A stretch of 64,000 nucleotides of DNA from Marinomonas aquimarina (lineage in GTDB: Bacteria; Pseudomonadota; Gammaproteobacteria; Pseudomonadales; Marinomonadaceae): NCBI RefSeq assembly GCF_900089755.1, contig NZ_FLOC01000003.1, positions 143,332 through 207,331 of the forward strand. The letters are read 5' to 3'. The notes under the pieces are model-generated. The model was not told the origin of the DNA, made no database searches, and was given only the letters and a program-made list of their open reading frames with translations. The translations under genes and the position numbers were made by a program. Shown here in pieces: positions 35,602 through 43,963 of this stretch (positions within the stretch are counted from its first letter, which is position 1; each line of letters begins with the position of its first letter).

Positions 35602-35823
35602 ATGAAGAAGCCAATAAAAAAGAAAAACAACAGCAGCCGAATGAAAGATAAAGCTTGGAAAACTGTTAACGAAAAGAAATACCATTCTATGGTAAGTGAA
35701 TATCAAGAAGCCAAAACTAAGCTTGATCAACTGAATATCAGCTCTTCTGAATACGACAAACAAAATAAGCTTTGTGAGTCATTATTCAACAATGCTAAAA
35801 ACTTTTTCAACCAAAACCAATAG
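35602..35823 (+). CDS. Small basic hypothetical protein downstream of csp
   Basis: A 73-residue, lysine- and asparagine-rich protein: KKPIKKKNNSSRMKDKAWKT at the start, then a helical part with EYQEAKTKLDQLN. I do not recognise a family. A clear ribosome site (CGGAGATAATC, then ATG) and tandem placement after the cold-shock gene support translation and perhaps co-transcription. Nucleic-acid binding is possible from its charge but unproved. Confidence 0.6.
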   Translation: MKKPIKKKNNSSRMKDKAWKTVNEKKYHSMVSEYQEAKTKLDQLNISSSEYDKQNKLCESLFNNAKNFFNQNQ

Positions 35824-35983
35824 CCTCACCTTTCATTAGTAAAATATTAACGAAAACAAAGAGTTCAGCATTACTTATTAAAAAAATTCAATAAACTCTA
35901 GTTTTATGCGCTATCAAAAAACCCTCCTTAACAATAAAATAGCGCTTTCGTTTTAAGGACAAAACAACTTAATCAAAGCAACC

Positions 35984-36166
35984 TCACACTTCAAAAGAAT
36001 CTTGAAACATTTCGTGACTAGCGTCTACATCCGGCACTTCATCACCACCCTTCAGCAACACTAAGCTCTTTCCTGATAACTCAATAGCTGGATAGAAAGC
36101 CTCCACTCATTCGGATATATGCAAAGGCTTCACCATCGACAACATAACCAGATATGTTAAAACGAA
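35984..36166 (-). pseudogene. Possible gene remnant with frameshift
   Basis: Within a 389-bp region without an intact gene, the minus strand reads ISGYVVDGEAFAYIRMSGG in one frame and continues after a one-base shift as AFYPAIELSGKSLVLLKGGD, then EVPDVDASHEMFQDSFEV and a stop. The composition looks protein-like, but I recognise no family. The rest of 35824-36212 is AT-rich and featureless. Confidence 0.35.
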
Positions 36167-36212
36167 GCTAATCACTACACATAAAATACAACTCATCTAG
36201 AAACAGACTAAC

Positions 36213-37223
36213 TTACGCCAACCTAAACCCACTCTTGCTCTGCCATAAGTTCGAGGCACTGTTTCGAGCAATCTGGTAGGCCCAATCCGCCACGGCCATG
36301 GATTTATCGGTATCGCACTCCACGTAGCTGGCGAGTTGTTCGGAGATAAGGTGCGCATGATTACCGAGGTTATTCTCTTCCCATTTGTATTTGTGCTCGT
36401 AGCTTGCGAGATAATCTCGCTTACTGTTGTTGCAGGTGCGATCCGCAAGCACAAAGTTGTGTCCAAGGTCGAAGGCGTATTTGGCAAAAGAGATGAAGTG
36501 ATCGACTTCAGCGTGTTGGTCGAGTTTTTTACCACAGTAGAAGCAGGCATTTTTCTGGATCTCTTGAAGCAATGGTTTGGCGTAAGCCAAGGCTTTGCGA
36601 TCTTGGCCAAAGAGAAATTCAGGCAAGTTGGCTTGCGCGCCAACGAGATATTGGTTGTGCTTGAAGGAGATGATTTTGTCGATCCAAGCGGCACGAGCAA
36701 GGTAGGTAATCAGGTGGTAAAACTCACGAAAGTAACCCGCGATGCCTGCGTTTAACTCAATATGCTTCTGACTCTTATCATGAGGGTATAAAAAGCACTC
36801 TTCTTTTTTGGCTAAGATCTGTAAGCGCCACAGCGGGCCATTTTTAAGCGCTGTTTTGGCGACACTGTGAACGGCTTTATAGTGAGAGCTTTTATACAGC
36901 TGATTGATGTTATAAAGCCCTGTTTGCTGGATACTCTGTACTTTCGAGATGATCGCAATTTGCTTCTGTGAGTCACTATTTTGGTGAAGCTGCTGTTGAT
37001 GCGCTTGACCGCCAAACGGACGAGCTTGGTTCCAGTAAAGCCGAATCAGCTTATCTGCTAGCACATCTAACGAAATAGGTAGTTTGCCATTGACGGTGAC
37101 ATTAGGACTTTCAACACAGACGTCAGCAATCGCGTGCAGCAATGCATATTTGTAGGTGGCGGTGAAGTCGCCCTCCACCAATAAACGCTGAACGTAAGCA
37201 ATAAATTCAATCGCGATTTTCAT
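36213..37223 (-). CDS. HNH endonuclease-domain protein
   Basis: A 336-residue protein with an HNH nuclease core near residues 225-275: ACFYCGKKLDQHAEVDHFIS then HNFVLADRTCNNSKRDYL, with the His, Asn and zinc-type Cys residues visible. The N-terminal 200 residues are helical and unrecognised (KYALLHAIADVC near 25). It is 4 bp downstream of a methyltransferase gene in the same operon. Pairs of nuclease and methyltransferase suggest restriction-like or nucleic-acid processing roles, but this methyltransferase lacks DNA-methylase motifs, so the role is open. Confidence 0.85.
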   Translation of the reverse strand: MKIAIEFIAYVQRLLVEGDFTATYKYALLHAIADVCVESPNVTVNGKLPISLDVLADKLIRLYWNQARPFGGQAHQQQLHQNSDSQKQIAIISKVQSIQQTGLYNINQLYKSSHYKAVHSVAKTALKNGPLWRLQILAKKEECFLYPHDKSQKHIELNAGIAGYFREFYHLITYLARAAWIDKIISFKHNQYLVGAQANLPEFLFGQDRKALAYAKPLLQEIQKNACFYCGKKLDQHAEVDHFISFAKYAFDLGHNFVLADRTCNNSKRDYLASYEHKYKWEENNLGNHAHLISEQLASYVECDTDKSMAVADWAYQIARNSASNLWQSKSGFRLA

Positions 37224-37227
37224 ACGA

Positions 37228-37821
37228 CTAACGCTCTTGCTTCTGCACGATCAGATTGAGCCATTGCTCAGACTCTCGATCTGGCCGCTGATCGCCTGTC
37301 ACCCAAGTTTCCAATACCTTAAATCCAGCTAAATACGATTGAATTGTCTGCTCGTTTTGATCACAGAAGAAGCGCCCTTCTTTGACTCGCTCCTGTGTGC
37401 CGTACTTAAATGACATATACAGCACACCACTCTGTTTCAGCGCTTTATGCAACCGCTTAATCACATCCAATAACTCTGAGTTAGGAACGTGAAGCAAACT
37501 GGCACAACACCAAATACCGTCATAGGCATCGGCTTTGTCGAACTGCTGAAAGGTTTGAATGGAAACGGGCTGCTGCAATAGCTGACCGGCTAATTCTGCA
37601 AGCTCTGGACTGGCGTCAAACGCCGCCACTTGATGACCTAAGGATTGAAAATGCTTGGCATCACGACCACTGCCGCAGCCTGCATCAAGGATCGAGCCTT
37701 GTTCTGGAATATAAGGCAAGAAACGCTCGTAAAGCGCTGACATATCGACATTTTGCGTGTTTTCAACAAATACAGACGCATTGTCGGCATAGTACTGACG
37801 TGTACTCTGTTCAAAATCCAT
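37228..37821 (-). CDS. Class I SAM-dependent methyltransferase
   Basis: A 197-residue Rossmann-fold methyltransferase. Motif I is GSILDAGCGSGRDAKHFQSL, the acidic residue after beta 2 is in VAAFDASPELAEL, and motif IV is DGIWCCASLLHVP. It resembles TehB/UbiE-type small-molecule methyltransferases and has no DPPY or PC motif of DNA methylases. It is translated just ahead of the HNH gene. The substrate is unknown. Confidence 0.88.
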   Translation of the reverse strand: MDFEQSTRQYYADNASVFVENTQNVDMSALYERFLPYIPEQGSILDAGCGSGRDAKHFQSLGHQVAAFDASPELAELAGQLLQQPVSIQTFQQFDKADAYDGIWCCASLLHVPNSELLDVIKRLHKALKQSGVLYMSFKYGTQERVKEGRFFCDQNEQTIQSYLAGFKVLETWVTGDQRPDRESEQWLNLIVQKQER

Positions 37822-38058
37822 TTACTGCAATCCTTGGCAAGGAAGAGGAATTTATATACCAGAGACTTTGCTAAATTTTGACGCTAATACCGAGTGAAAA
37901 ATAAGGATTTGAGCCGGCACTCTTCTAGTGATGAAAACGAATTTAACACTCAATACGAACCAGACAGCTAATACTAGTGTCGTCAAAAAGCAGGACGAGC
38001 GAGGCCTTTTTTGCCATACTTATGTCATCTAAAAGTTAATAAAGAGATTGTAGTAGCT

Positions 38059-38508
38059 ATGAGTAATTCAGATTCTTCAACGCACGAAATGCAGGACAAA
38101 CTGAACCAACTGACTAATGATTACATCGAAAGTGAAGATCTTGGTGACGGTCACACCCTGCTAGTCGCTGCATGCATTGATAATGACCTTGAAGCACTGA
38201 AAATATTTCACAACAAAGGCGTGGATTTTACAGTGCGCAACCATGTCGGCATCAGCACCCTAGATGCTTGCGCCATGAACGGCTCCAGTGAGTGCCTATC
38301 TTACCTCTTGGAAAACCACATCGCTGACGAGCTGATCAACGATCAAGATCCGATGTCAGGCTTTTATCCAGCCTTTTATGCGGCATCGCAGAACTTTGAA
38401 GATTGCTACAAACTTCTAGAGCAGTATGGTGCCGATGTAAGTCTAGAAGGCCCATTTGAAAAGACGGCCGCCGACGTACTGCAACTCATCAAAGAGCAAG
38501 CGAATTAA
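38059..38508 (+). CDS. Ankyrin-repeat protein
   Basis: A 149-residue protein with about three ankyrin repeats: GHTLLVAACIDNDLEALKIF, GISTLDACAMNGSSECLSYL and FYPAFYAASQNFEDCYKLLE. These mediate protein binding. There is no signal peptide or enzymatic domain. The ATG at 38059 is preferred to a TTG at 38011. It stands alone between the methyltransferase gene and the tRNA cluster, and its partner is unknown. Confidence 0.82.
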   Translation: MSNSDSSTHEMQDKLNQLTNDYIESEDLGDGHTLLVAACIDNDLEALKIFHNKGVDFTVRNHVGISTLDACAMNGSSECLSYLLENHIADELINDQDPMSGFYPAFYAASQNFEDCYKLLEQYGADVSLEGPFEKTAADVLQLIKEQAN

Positions 38509-38543
38509 GCGGACGCTAGCACGCCAACTTCGACTTAAATAGC

Positions 38544-38601
38544 AATGAGTTCGGAGCAAGAGTAGCAGTAGCCATATTACTACTTACCGCTCTGACTCAT
38601 T
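38544..38601. terminator. Long imperfect hairpin after the ankyrin gene
   Basis: AATGAGTTCGGAGC pairs with GCTCTGACTCATT, and an inner AGTAGCAGTA/TACTACT part also pairs. It lies 36 bp after the ankyrin stop codon. No long T run follows, so it may act as an RNA-stabilising hairpin instead. Confidence 0.4.
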
Positions 38602-38780
38602 ATCACCCGCCACTTTTACAGCTCTCCATAAAACAGCACACAAAGCTTCAACCACTCCACCGTGGAACAGTCAATAGATTGAAGCATTTGAAAACGAACC
38701 AACGACCCTTGGCTGCCGATACCCGGAAAATAAAGCTGAAGCGAAATATTGAGAAAGAGATTGAAGTGTAAATCTTGAAT

Positions 38781-39165
38781 TAGTTGCGGCAGCCCCTGTT
38801 TTTTTAGAAAGTGAACCGATGACCTTTGGGTCATAACACCAGAGAGATAAAGCTAAAGAGGAAATCTTGAAATGGTTGCGGGAGCCACTGTTTTTAGAAG
38901 GCGAACCGATGACCTTTGGGTCATAACACCTGAGAGATAAAGCTGACGTGAAGTACTGAGAAAGAGATTGAAGTGTAAATCTTGAATTGGTTGCGGCAGC
39001 CCCTGTTTTTTTAGAAAGCGAACCGACGACCTTCGGGTCATAACACCTGAGAGATAAAACTAAAGAGAGATACAGAGGAAGGTTTTAAAATATAAATCTT
39101 TAAATTGGTTGCGGGAGCCCCTGTTTTTTTAGAGAGCGAACCGACGACCTTCGAGTCATAACACC
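38781..39165 (-). repeat. Four decayed initiator-tRNA fragments
   Basis: At 38781-38840, 38873-38930, 38988-39047 and 39106-39165 the plus strand repeats the 3' end of the neighbouring tRNAs (TGGTTGCGGGAGCC). This is followed by a T-rich insert in place of part of the T arm, then GAACCGACGACCTTCGGGT and a changed anticodon arm (CATAACACC). The 5' half is missing. All share the same changes, so one decayed copy was itself duplicated. A weaker fifth copy may lie near 38690-38720. Confidence 0.85.
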
Positions 39166-39166
39166 A

Positions 39167-39238
39167 GAGAGATAAAACTAAAGAGAGATAAAACTAAAGA
39201 GAGATAAAACTAAAGAGAGATAAAACTAAAGAGAGATA
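39167..39238. repeat. 16-bp tandem repeat, 4.5 copies
   Basis: The unit GAGAGATAAAACTAAA is repeated without change at 39167, 39183, 39199 and 39215, then half a unit. The unit is taken from the spacer sequence between the tRNA fragments, and slippage expansion is likely. Confidence 0.93.
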
Positions 39239-39271
39239 TAGAGGAAGGTTTTAAAATATAAATCTTTAAAT

Positions 39272-39348
<77 letters not shown>

Positions 39349-39421
39349 TCATGAATCTAAGTTTAGTTAGATTTTGTGATGATACTTCAAACTTGTGGCC
39401 AATTCTCACGACTATTCGAAT

Positions 39422-39498
<77 letters not shown>

Positions 39499-39571
39499 CC
39501 ATGAATCTAAGTTTGATTAGATTTTGTAATGATATTTTGAAACTTTCAGCCAATTCAAACGCTTTACGAAT

Positions 39572-39648
<77 letters not shown>

Positions 39649-39698
39649 CCTGACAAAAGTCTAATAGAAACTGACTTTTAGAATTGTGATCTTTGAAC

Positions 39699-39775
<77 letters not shown>

Positions 39776-39820
39776 CCTGACAGTCAAAGATAACTGATTG
39801 TAGAATGTGAATCTTAGAAT

Positions 39821-39897
<77 letters not shown>

Positions 39898-39960
39898 CCA
39901 TTCAGTCTAGCGACTGTCTAAGATTTTCATTCAAGTGATTATGGTAGCTGTAAAACTAAA

Positions 39961-40037
<77 letters not shown>

Positions 40038-40137
40038 CCTGATTTAGTTTTAACTAATCACTTTTGGATCACGAACAATATTCGCTATCCGTCGTTGGCC
40101 TCAGTACCGTTCGGTGCCTTGCCTCAACGAGGTGCGC

Positions 40138-40166
40138 ATATTACGGATCTTTTTTAGGTTGGTCAA
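40138..40166 (-). promoter_or_regulatory. Sigma-70 promoter of the tRNA-fMet operon
   Basis: The minus strand reads TTGACC, 17 nt, TAATAT, followed by a GC-rich discriminator GCGCACC, the pattern of growth-rate and ppGpp-controlled stable RNA promoters. The -35 box overlaps the stop codon of the upstream gene. Confidence 0.88.
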
Positions 40167-41053
40167 CCCCTTAGCTTAAAATCTTTTAATTCTAATCGCT
40201 CAGGGTATCCTAGAGAGGAACAGTAACAGCGCAAGCCCGATTGATTCGACTGGATAGTACGACAATAACGGGAAACCATTTCTCGTGTATTTTGCGACAT
40301 GCTCTGCCAGTTAATAAGGTAGTTAGTGTAATGGATCTGCTGAGTATTGTTCACTACCCAGCCATTTTCACCATCACGTATACCAAAATTACGATTATCA
40401 GGTGATATCAATAGCACAGGCACACCGTAACCGTTCGCCACCTCTATCAGGTTTGACTTGGTCACCAGATCCGCTGACACCACTAACAAACCACACTCTT
40501 CTAACTGTAACCTTGAGGGTGGCAAAAACGCCTTTAGCGGCAGCTTCTGCAACGCTACCCCCGCCATACTGGCATGACTCATCACCTCTTCGGACAACAA
40601 GTCTTCCTCAATACACAATACATTACTGGTCGCTTTGGAATAGGAGTGCGGGTAAAAGTAATCGCTTAGCTCTTTACCACTGCCCCATGTATCGTCTTTG
40701 TGTATGTAACTGGCGATTCTCGCAATCGCAGAAGGCACTTGACCACTTTCCAACCACTCAGGCAATCGATTGGTATGCAACTGGCAACGTAAGGCAGGAC
40801 TAATTAATGCAGCCAAGGAGTTAGGCTTGGAACCAAAGGTAATAAGGTGCAATGGCGACTCTTGATATACCAAGTCCATCAAGGCACGCATACTGGGTTT
40901 AATCTGATCGCCGGCACCATCCGTATTGTAGGAAAGAGACACCATTCGAGACGACAGCGAGTATCGACTCAATTCAAGAGCAAACTCATCAATGAAAGAT
41001 TTAAGGTCTTCATTATTGTCGCGATCGTCCCAGATAATTAATGCGTCGGCCAT
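40163..41053 (-). CDS. Glycosyltransferase-like hypothetical protein
   Basis: A 296-residue protein. Two Rossmann-like halves are suggested by IIWDDRDNNEDLKSF at the start and GLLVVSADLVTKSNLIEVAN later. The segment GVPVLLISPDNRNFGIRDGE followed by NGWVVNN is like the nucleotide-sugar binding end of GT4 glycosyltransferases, where PVI...GIxDGxNGxLV is common. The protein is shorter than usual GT-B enzymes and the N-terminal half is not recognised. It could be a degenerate or unusual family member, and no substrate can be given. Confidence 0.6.
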   Translation of the reverse strand: MADALIIWDDRDNNEDLKSFIDEFALELSRYSLSSRMVSLSYNTDGAGDQIKPSMRALMDLVYQESPLHLITFGSKPNSLAALISPALRCQLHTNRLPEWLESGQVPSAIARIASYIHKDDTWGSGKELSDYFYPHSYSKATSNVLCIEEDLLSEEVMSHASMAGVALQKLPLKAFLPPSRLQLEECGLLVVSADLVTKSNLIEVANGYGVPVLLISPDNRNFGIRDGENGWVVNNTQQIHYTNYLINWQSMSQNTREMVSRYCRTIQSNQSGLRCYCSSLGYPERLELKDFKLRG

Positions 41054-41207
41054 AGCAGCGGCATCCCTAAAATAGATAAATCAAGTTTATGCTAGGCTAC
41101 CTTTAAAACCATCTTTACATAGTAGATTTTTGCATCCAAACGTAATCAAATGTAACCAATAGATCAATATATAAACAACATTCATAATAGATATGCAGGT
41201 TAAAGAT

Positions 41208-41867
41208 ATGCCAGAATTAATAGATAAGTTATTGAAAAAATGTACTATTCCTAGCAAAGAAGAGGCTCTCAAAGGGAGAAGTGAACCACTACTCATAGAA
41301 GAAAATCATTTAGTTACAAAAGAAAACATAAAGCGCCATTCAGAAACTGCTGAAACCGAGATTTATCTTGCAATGGGCTGTTTCTGGGGAGCTGAACGAA
41401 AGCTCTGGAATACGCCAGGGGTAAAAGTAACCGCAGTGGGTTACGCGGGCGGCCACACGCCCAACCCCACCTATGAAGAAGTCTGCACTGGTCAAACAGG
41501 CCACACGGAAGTGGTAAAAGTGATCTTTAATAACACTGAAACGTCGTTAGATGAGGTCTTAAAAGTCTTTTGGGAAAACCATGACCCGACCCAAGGTATG
41601 CGTCAGGGGAACGACATTGGCAATCAATATCGCTCTGCTATTTACACCCTGAACGATGAGGACCTGACAGCAGTGATGGCCAGCAAAGAGCGCTATCAGC
41701 AGCGACTTCTTCAATCTGGCTTTGGCATGATTACCACGGAAGTCGAACCATTGGAGGTGTTTTATTTTGCTGAAACCTACCATCAGCAATATTTGTTTAA
41801 AAACCCAAATGGCTACTGTGGCTTGGCAGGAACAGGCATTAGTTGCCCAATCGGATTAGAAAGATAG
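41208..41867 (+). CDS. msrA: Peptide methionine (S)-S-oxide reductase MsrA
   Basis: A 219-residue enzyme that repairs oxidised methionine. The catalytic Cys is in AMGCFWGAERKLW, with VGYAGGHTPNPTYEEVCTGQ, HDPTQGMRQGNDIGNQYRSA and the C-terminal CGLAGTGISCP resolving-Cys region. The N terminus (about 45 residues) precedes the domain as in E. coli MsrA. ATG 41208 has AGG 8 nt upstream; the in-frame ATG at 41193 has no ribosome site. Confidence 0.95.
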   Translation: MPELIDKLLKKCTIPSKEEALKGRSEPLLIEENHLVTKENIKRHSETAETEIYLAMGCFWGAERKLWNTPGVKVTAVGYAGGHTPNPTYEEVCTGQTGHTEVVKVIFNNTETSLDEVLKVFWENHDPTQGMRQGNDIGNQYRSAIYTLNDEDLTAVMASKERYQQRLLQSGFGMITTEVEPLEVFYFAETYHQQYLFKNPNGYCGLAGTGISCPIGLER

Positions 41868-41923
41868 CAACATGAAAGGCAGATAGGCGGCCCATGGAGC
41901 CGCCCTATTTGCTTGACCAGTGG

Positions 41924-43963
41924 CTAGTCAATATACAAACTTAAACCACTGCTTCGCTCAACTTTGCGATGCATGGCGTCTTCCAAGACAGCTTGACTGC
42001 CCGAAATGAGAGTAAAGTACTGCTTAGAGCGAGTAATGCCTGTGTAGATCAGCTCTTTGGTTAAAATTGGTGAGCTTTGGCTAGGCAGTAGCATCGCCGT
42101 GTGGCTAAATTCAGAGCCTTGTGATTTGTGTACTGTCATCGCAAACACGGTCTCAACACTTTGCAAGCGACTTGGTAGTACCCAGCGAACACCGCCGTGT
42201 CCATCACTGAAGATCACGCGCTGCTTTAACTCACCGTTGACGGGATATAATAAGCTGATGCCGATGTCGCCATTCATCAAGTCGACACTGTAATCGTTTT
42301 GCGTCACCATCACCGGACGACCTAGGTACCACAAGCCCGCCACAGATCTTAGCTTGCCCGCTTTCAACAGCAGCTGCTCGATACGATGGTTCATCCCCTC
42401 TAAGCCCCACTCGCCACGGCGCATGGCCACTAACAGCTGAAAACTGACATGCCGCTCCAGCACCTGCTTACCCCATTGATCAAACGCAGCGCTGCCGGCG
42501 GACACAGATGGCATCTTCGCCACCACATCGAAATATTCACCATAGCCTTTGACCAATAAATTACGCACATCATTGCTCAGCTCCGCGTGAGGTGATTGCT
42601 CCTGCTGCAGATAAGATAAAGCGGGCGCATCAGGTGATTCCTGTCGACTTTGGGCAAAGATATTCTGTAACGTCGGCCATTTCTTCCCTGATTGCTCACG
42701 GTTCACCAAACTGGCGAGCTGGTGAATCACGCCCCCCTCCACAAAGCGGTAACTGTGTCGCAGCATACAAACAGCCTGATTGAGGGTGGTACCTTGCTCC
42801 TCAATATAGGCGCTTGGAATCGTTTGCTTACAGACATCCTTAACCCATGCGGCGGTATGACTAGTGTAGCTCCCCCTTGCTGCACCACGACACAAATCCC
42901 CCAGCACATAGCCCGCTTCCACCGACGCCAGTTGATCTTTATCACCCAAAAGAATGACGCGCGCATCAGGCTCAATGCCATCAAAGAGACTGGCCATCAT
43001 TTCGATATCAATCATCGAGGCCTCATCGACCACAACAATGTCTGCTACCAAGGGGTTGGCTTTATTATGACTAAACTGTCGCGAGTTCGGCTTAGGCTTC
43101 AATAATCGATGCAGCGTGGTCACTTGCGTGGGGATGATTTGCTTTAAATCCGAGGGCTGAATGCCACCTAACTCAGGCAATTCCAAACGCGCTAGGTTCG
43201 CAGCAATGGACTCATTTAAGCGTGCTGCAGCCTTACCCGTCGGCGCCGCCAAGCGAATCGCCAAGGGTGGCAGATGGTGTTTCAGGCGCTGTCCTTGCAG
43301 CAAAGCTAATAGCTTTAAAACAGTGGTGGTTTTACCGGTACCTGGACCACCGGTGATGATCGAGAAATGGTTACTGGCCGCGATACCACAGGCGACCTTC
43401 TGCCAATCCGGTTCATTATCACTCTCTGTCTGCCCGCTCTCCTCTTGAAAGAGCGCGCTCAACAGCTCGCGGATGTCTTCTTCGGACACACTGGTGGCTC
43501 GATTCAATCGCTGACGGATGCCGGAGACAATCGTTTGCTCCGCCTGCCAATAGCGTCGTAAATACAATAACGCCGAGCCCTTATGTTTGACCAAGACAAA
43601 TGGCGTACTTTGCGTCGCGATAAGCGCTTCATCTGCTGCCACCGCTTGACTATTTTCCAACGCCTCGACCAATACAGCAATGGACACACCATCAGCCCAA
43701 GCACGCAGTGCCTCAAATAACGCCTGCACAGACTCATCTTCACTGTCAGATGCCCCAAGGCTCAACTCAGGCGCTTGTAACCACTGTTTAAGGTCGATAC
43801 ATACCTGACCCATAGACGCGCTGTAGCTAGCCGCCATCAACACAGGTAAGACATCATTGGAGAGCGCTGGCTGCTCCTCTGCGATCCATTTCACCAAGGC
43901 ATAATCCACGTACCGCACCAGTCTGCCATCCACCCACGACTTTAGGCTCATTAGATCAAACAT
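41924..43963 (-). CDS. recD: Exodeoxyribonuclease V alpha subunit RecD
   Basis: The 679-residue 5'-3' SF1B helicase subunit of RecBCD. Walker A is in IITGGPGTGKTTTVLKLLAL, then VVDEASMIDIEMMASL, LGDKDQLASVEAG and the C-terminal VHKSQGSEF and TGITRSKQYF. The start at 43963 overlaps the end of recB (ATGTTTGA), the normal coupling. An upstream frame to 44029 is only recB shadow. It is the last gene of the recC-recB-recD operon. Confidence 0.95.
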   Translation of the reverse strand: MFDLMSLKSWVDGRLVRYVDYALVKWIAEEQPALSNDVLPVLMAASYSASMGQVCIDLKQWLQAPELSLGASDSEDESVQALFEALRAWADGVSIAVLVEALENSQAVAADEALIATQSTPFVLVKHKGSALLYLRRYWQAEQTIVSGIRQRLNRATSVSEEDIRELLSALFQEESGQTESDNEPDWQKVACGIAASNHFSIITGGPGTGKTTTVLKLLALLQGQRLKHHLPPLAIRLAAPTGKAAARLNESIAANLARLELPELGGIQPSDLKQIIPTQVTTLHRLLKPKPNSRQFSHNKANPLVADIVVVDEASMIDIEMMASLFDGIEPDARVILLGDKDQLASVEAGYVLGDLCRGAARGSYTSHTAAWVKDVCKQTIPSAYIEEQGTTLNQAVCMLRHSYRFVEGGVIHQLASLVNREQSGKKWPTLQNIFAQSRQESPDAPALSYLQQEQSPHAELSNDVRNLLVKGYGEYFDVVAKMPSVSAGSAAFDQWGKQVLERHVSFQLLVAMRRGEWGLEGMNHRIEQLLLKAGKLRSVAGLWYLGRPVMVTQNDYSVDLMNGDIGISLLYPVNGELKQRVIFSDGHGGVRWVLPSRLQSVETVFAMTVHKSQGSEFSHTAMLLPSQSSPILTKELIYTGITRSKQYFTLISGSQAVLEDAMHRKVERSSGLSLYID

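Noticed and set aside
36197..36700. 167-codon minus-strand ORF within the HNH gene
   Set aside because: An alternative frame of the real gene, which alone shows the HNH motif and family-like composition.
38781..39165. tRNA fragments as attachment-site scars of an integrative element
   Set aside because: Attachment duplications copy a clean tRNA 3' end. These share an internal replacement in the T arm, and no integrase or element boundary is visible.
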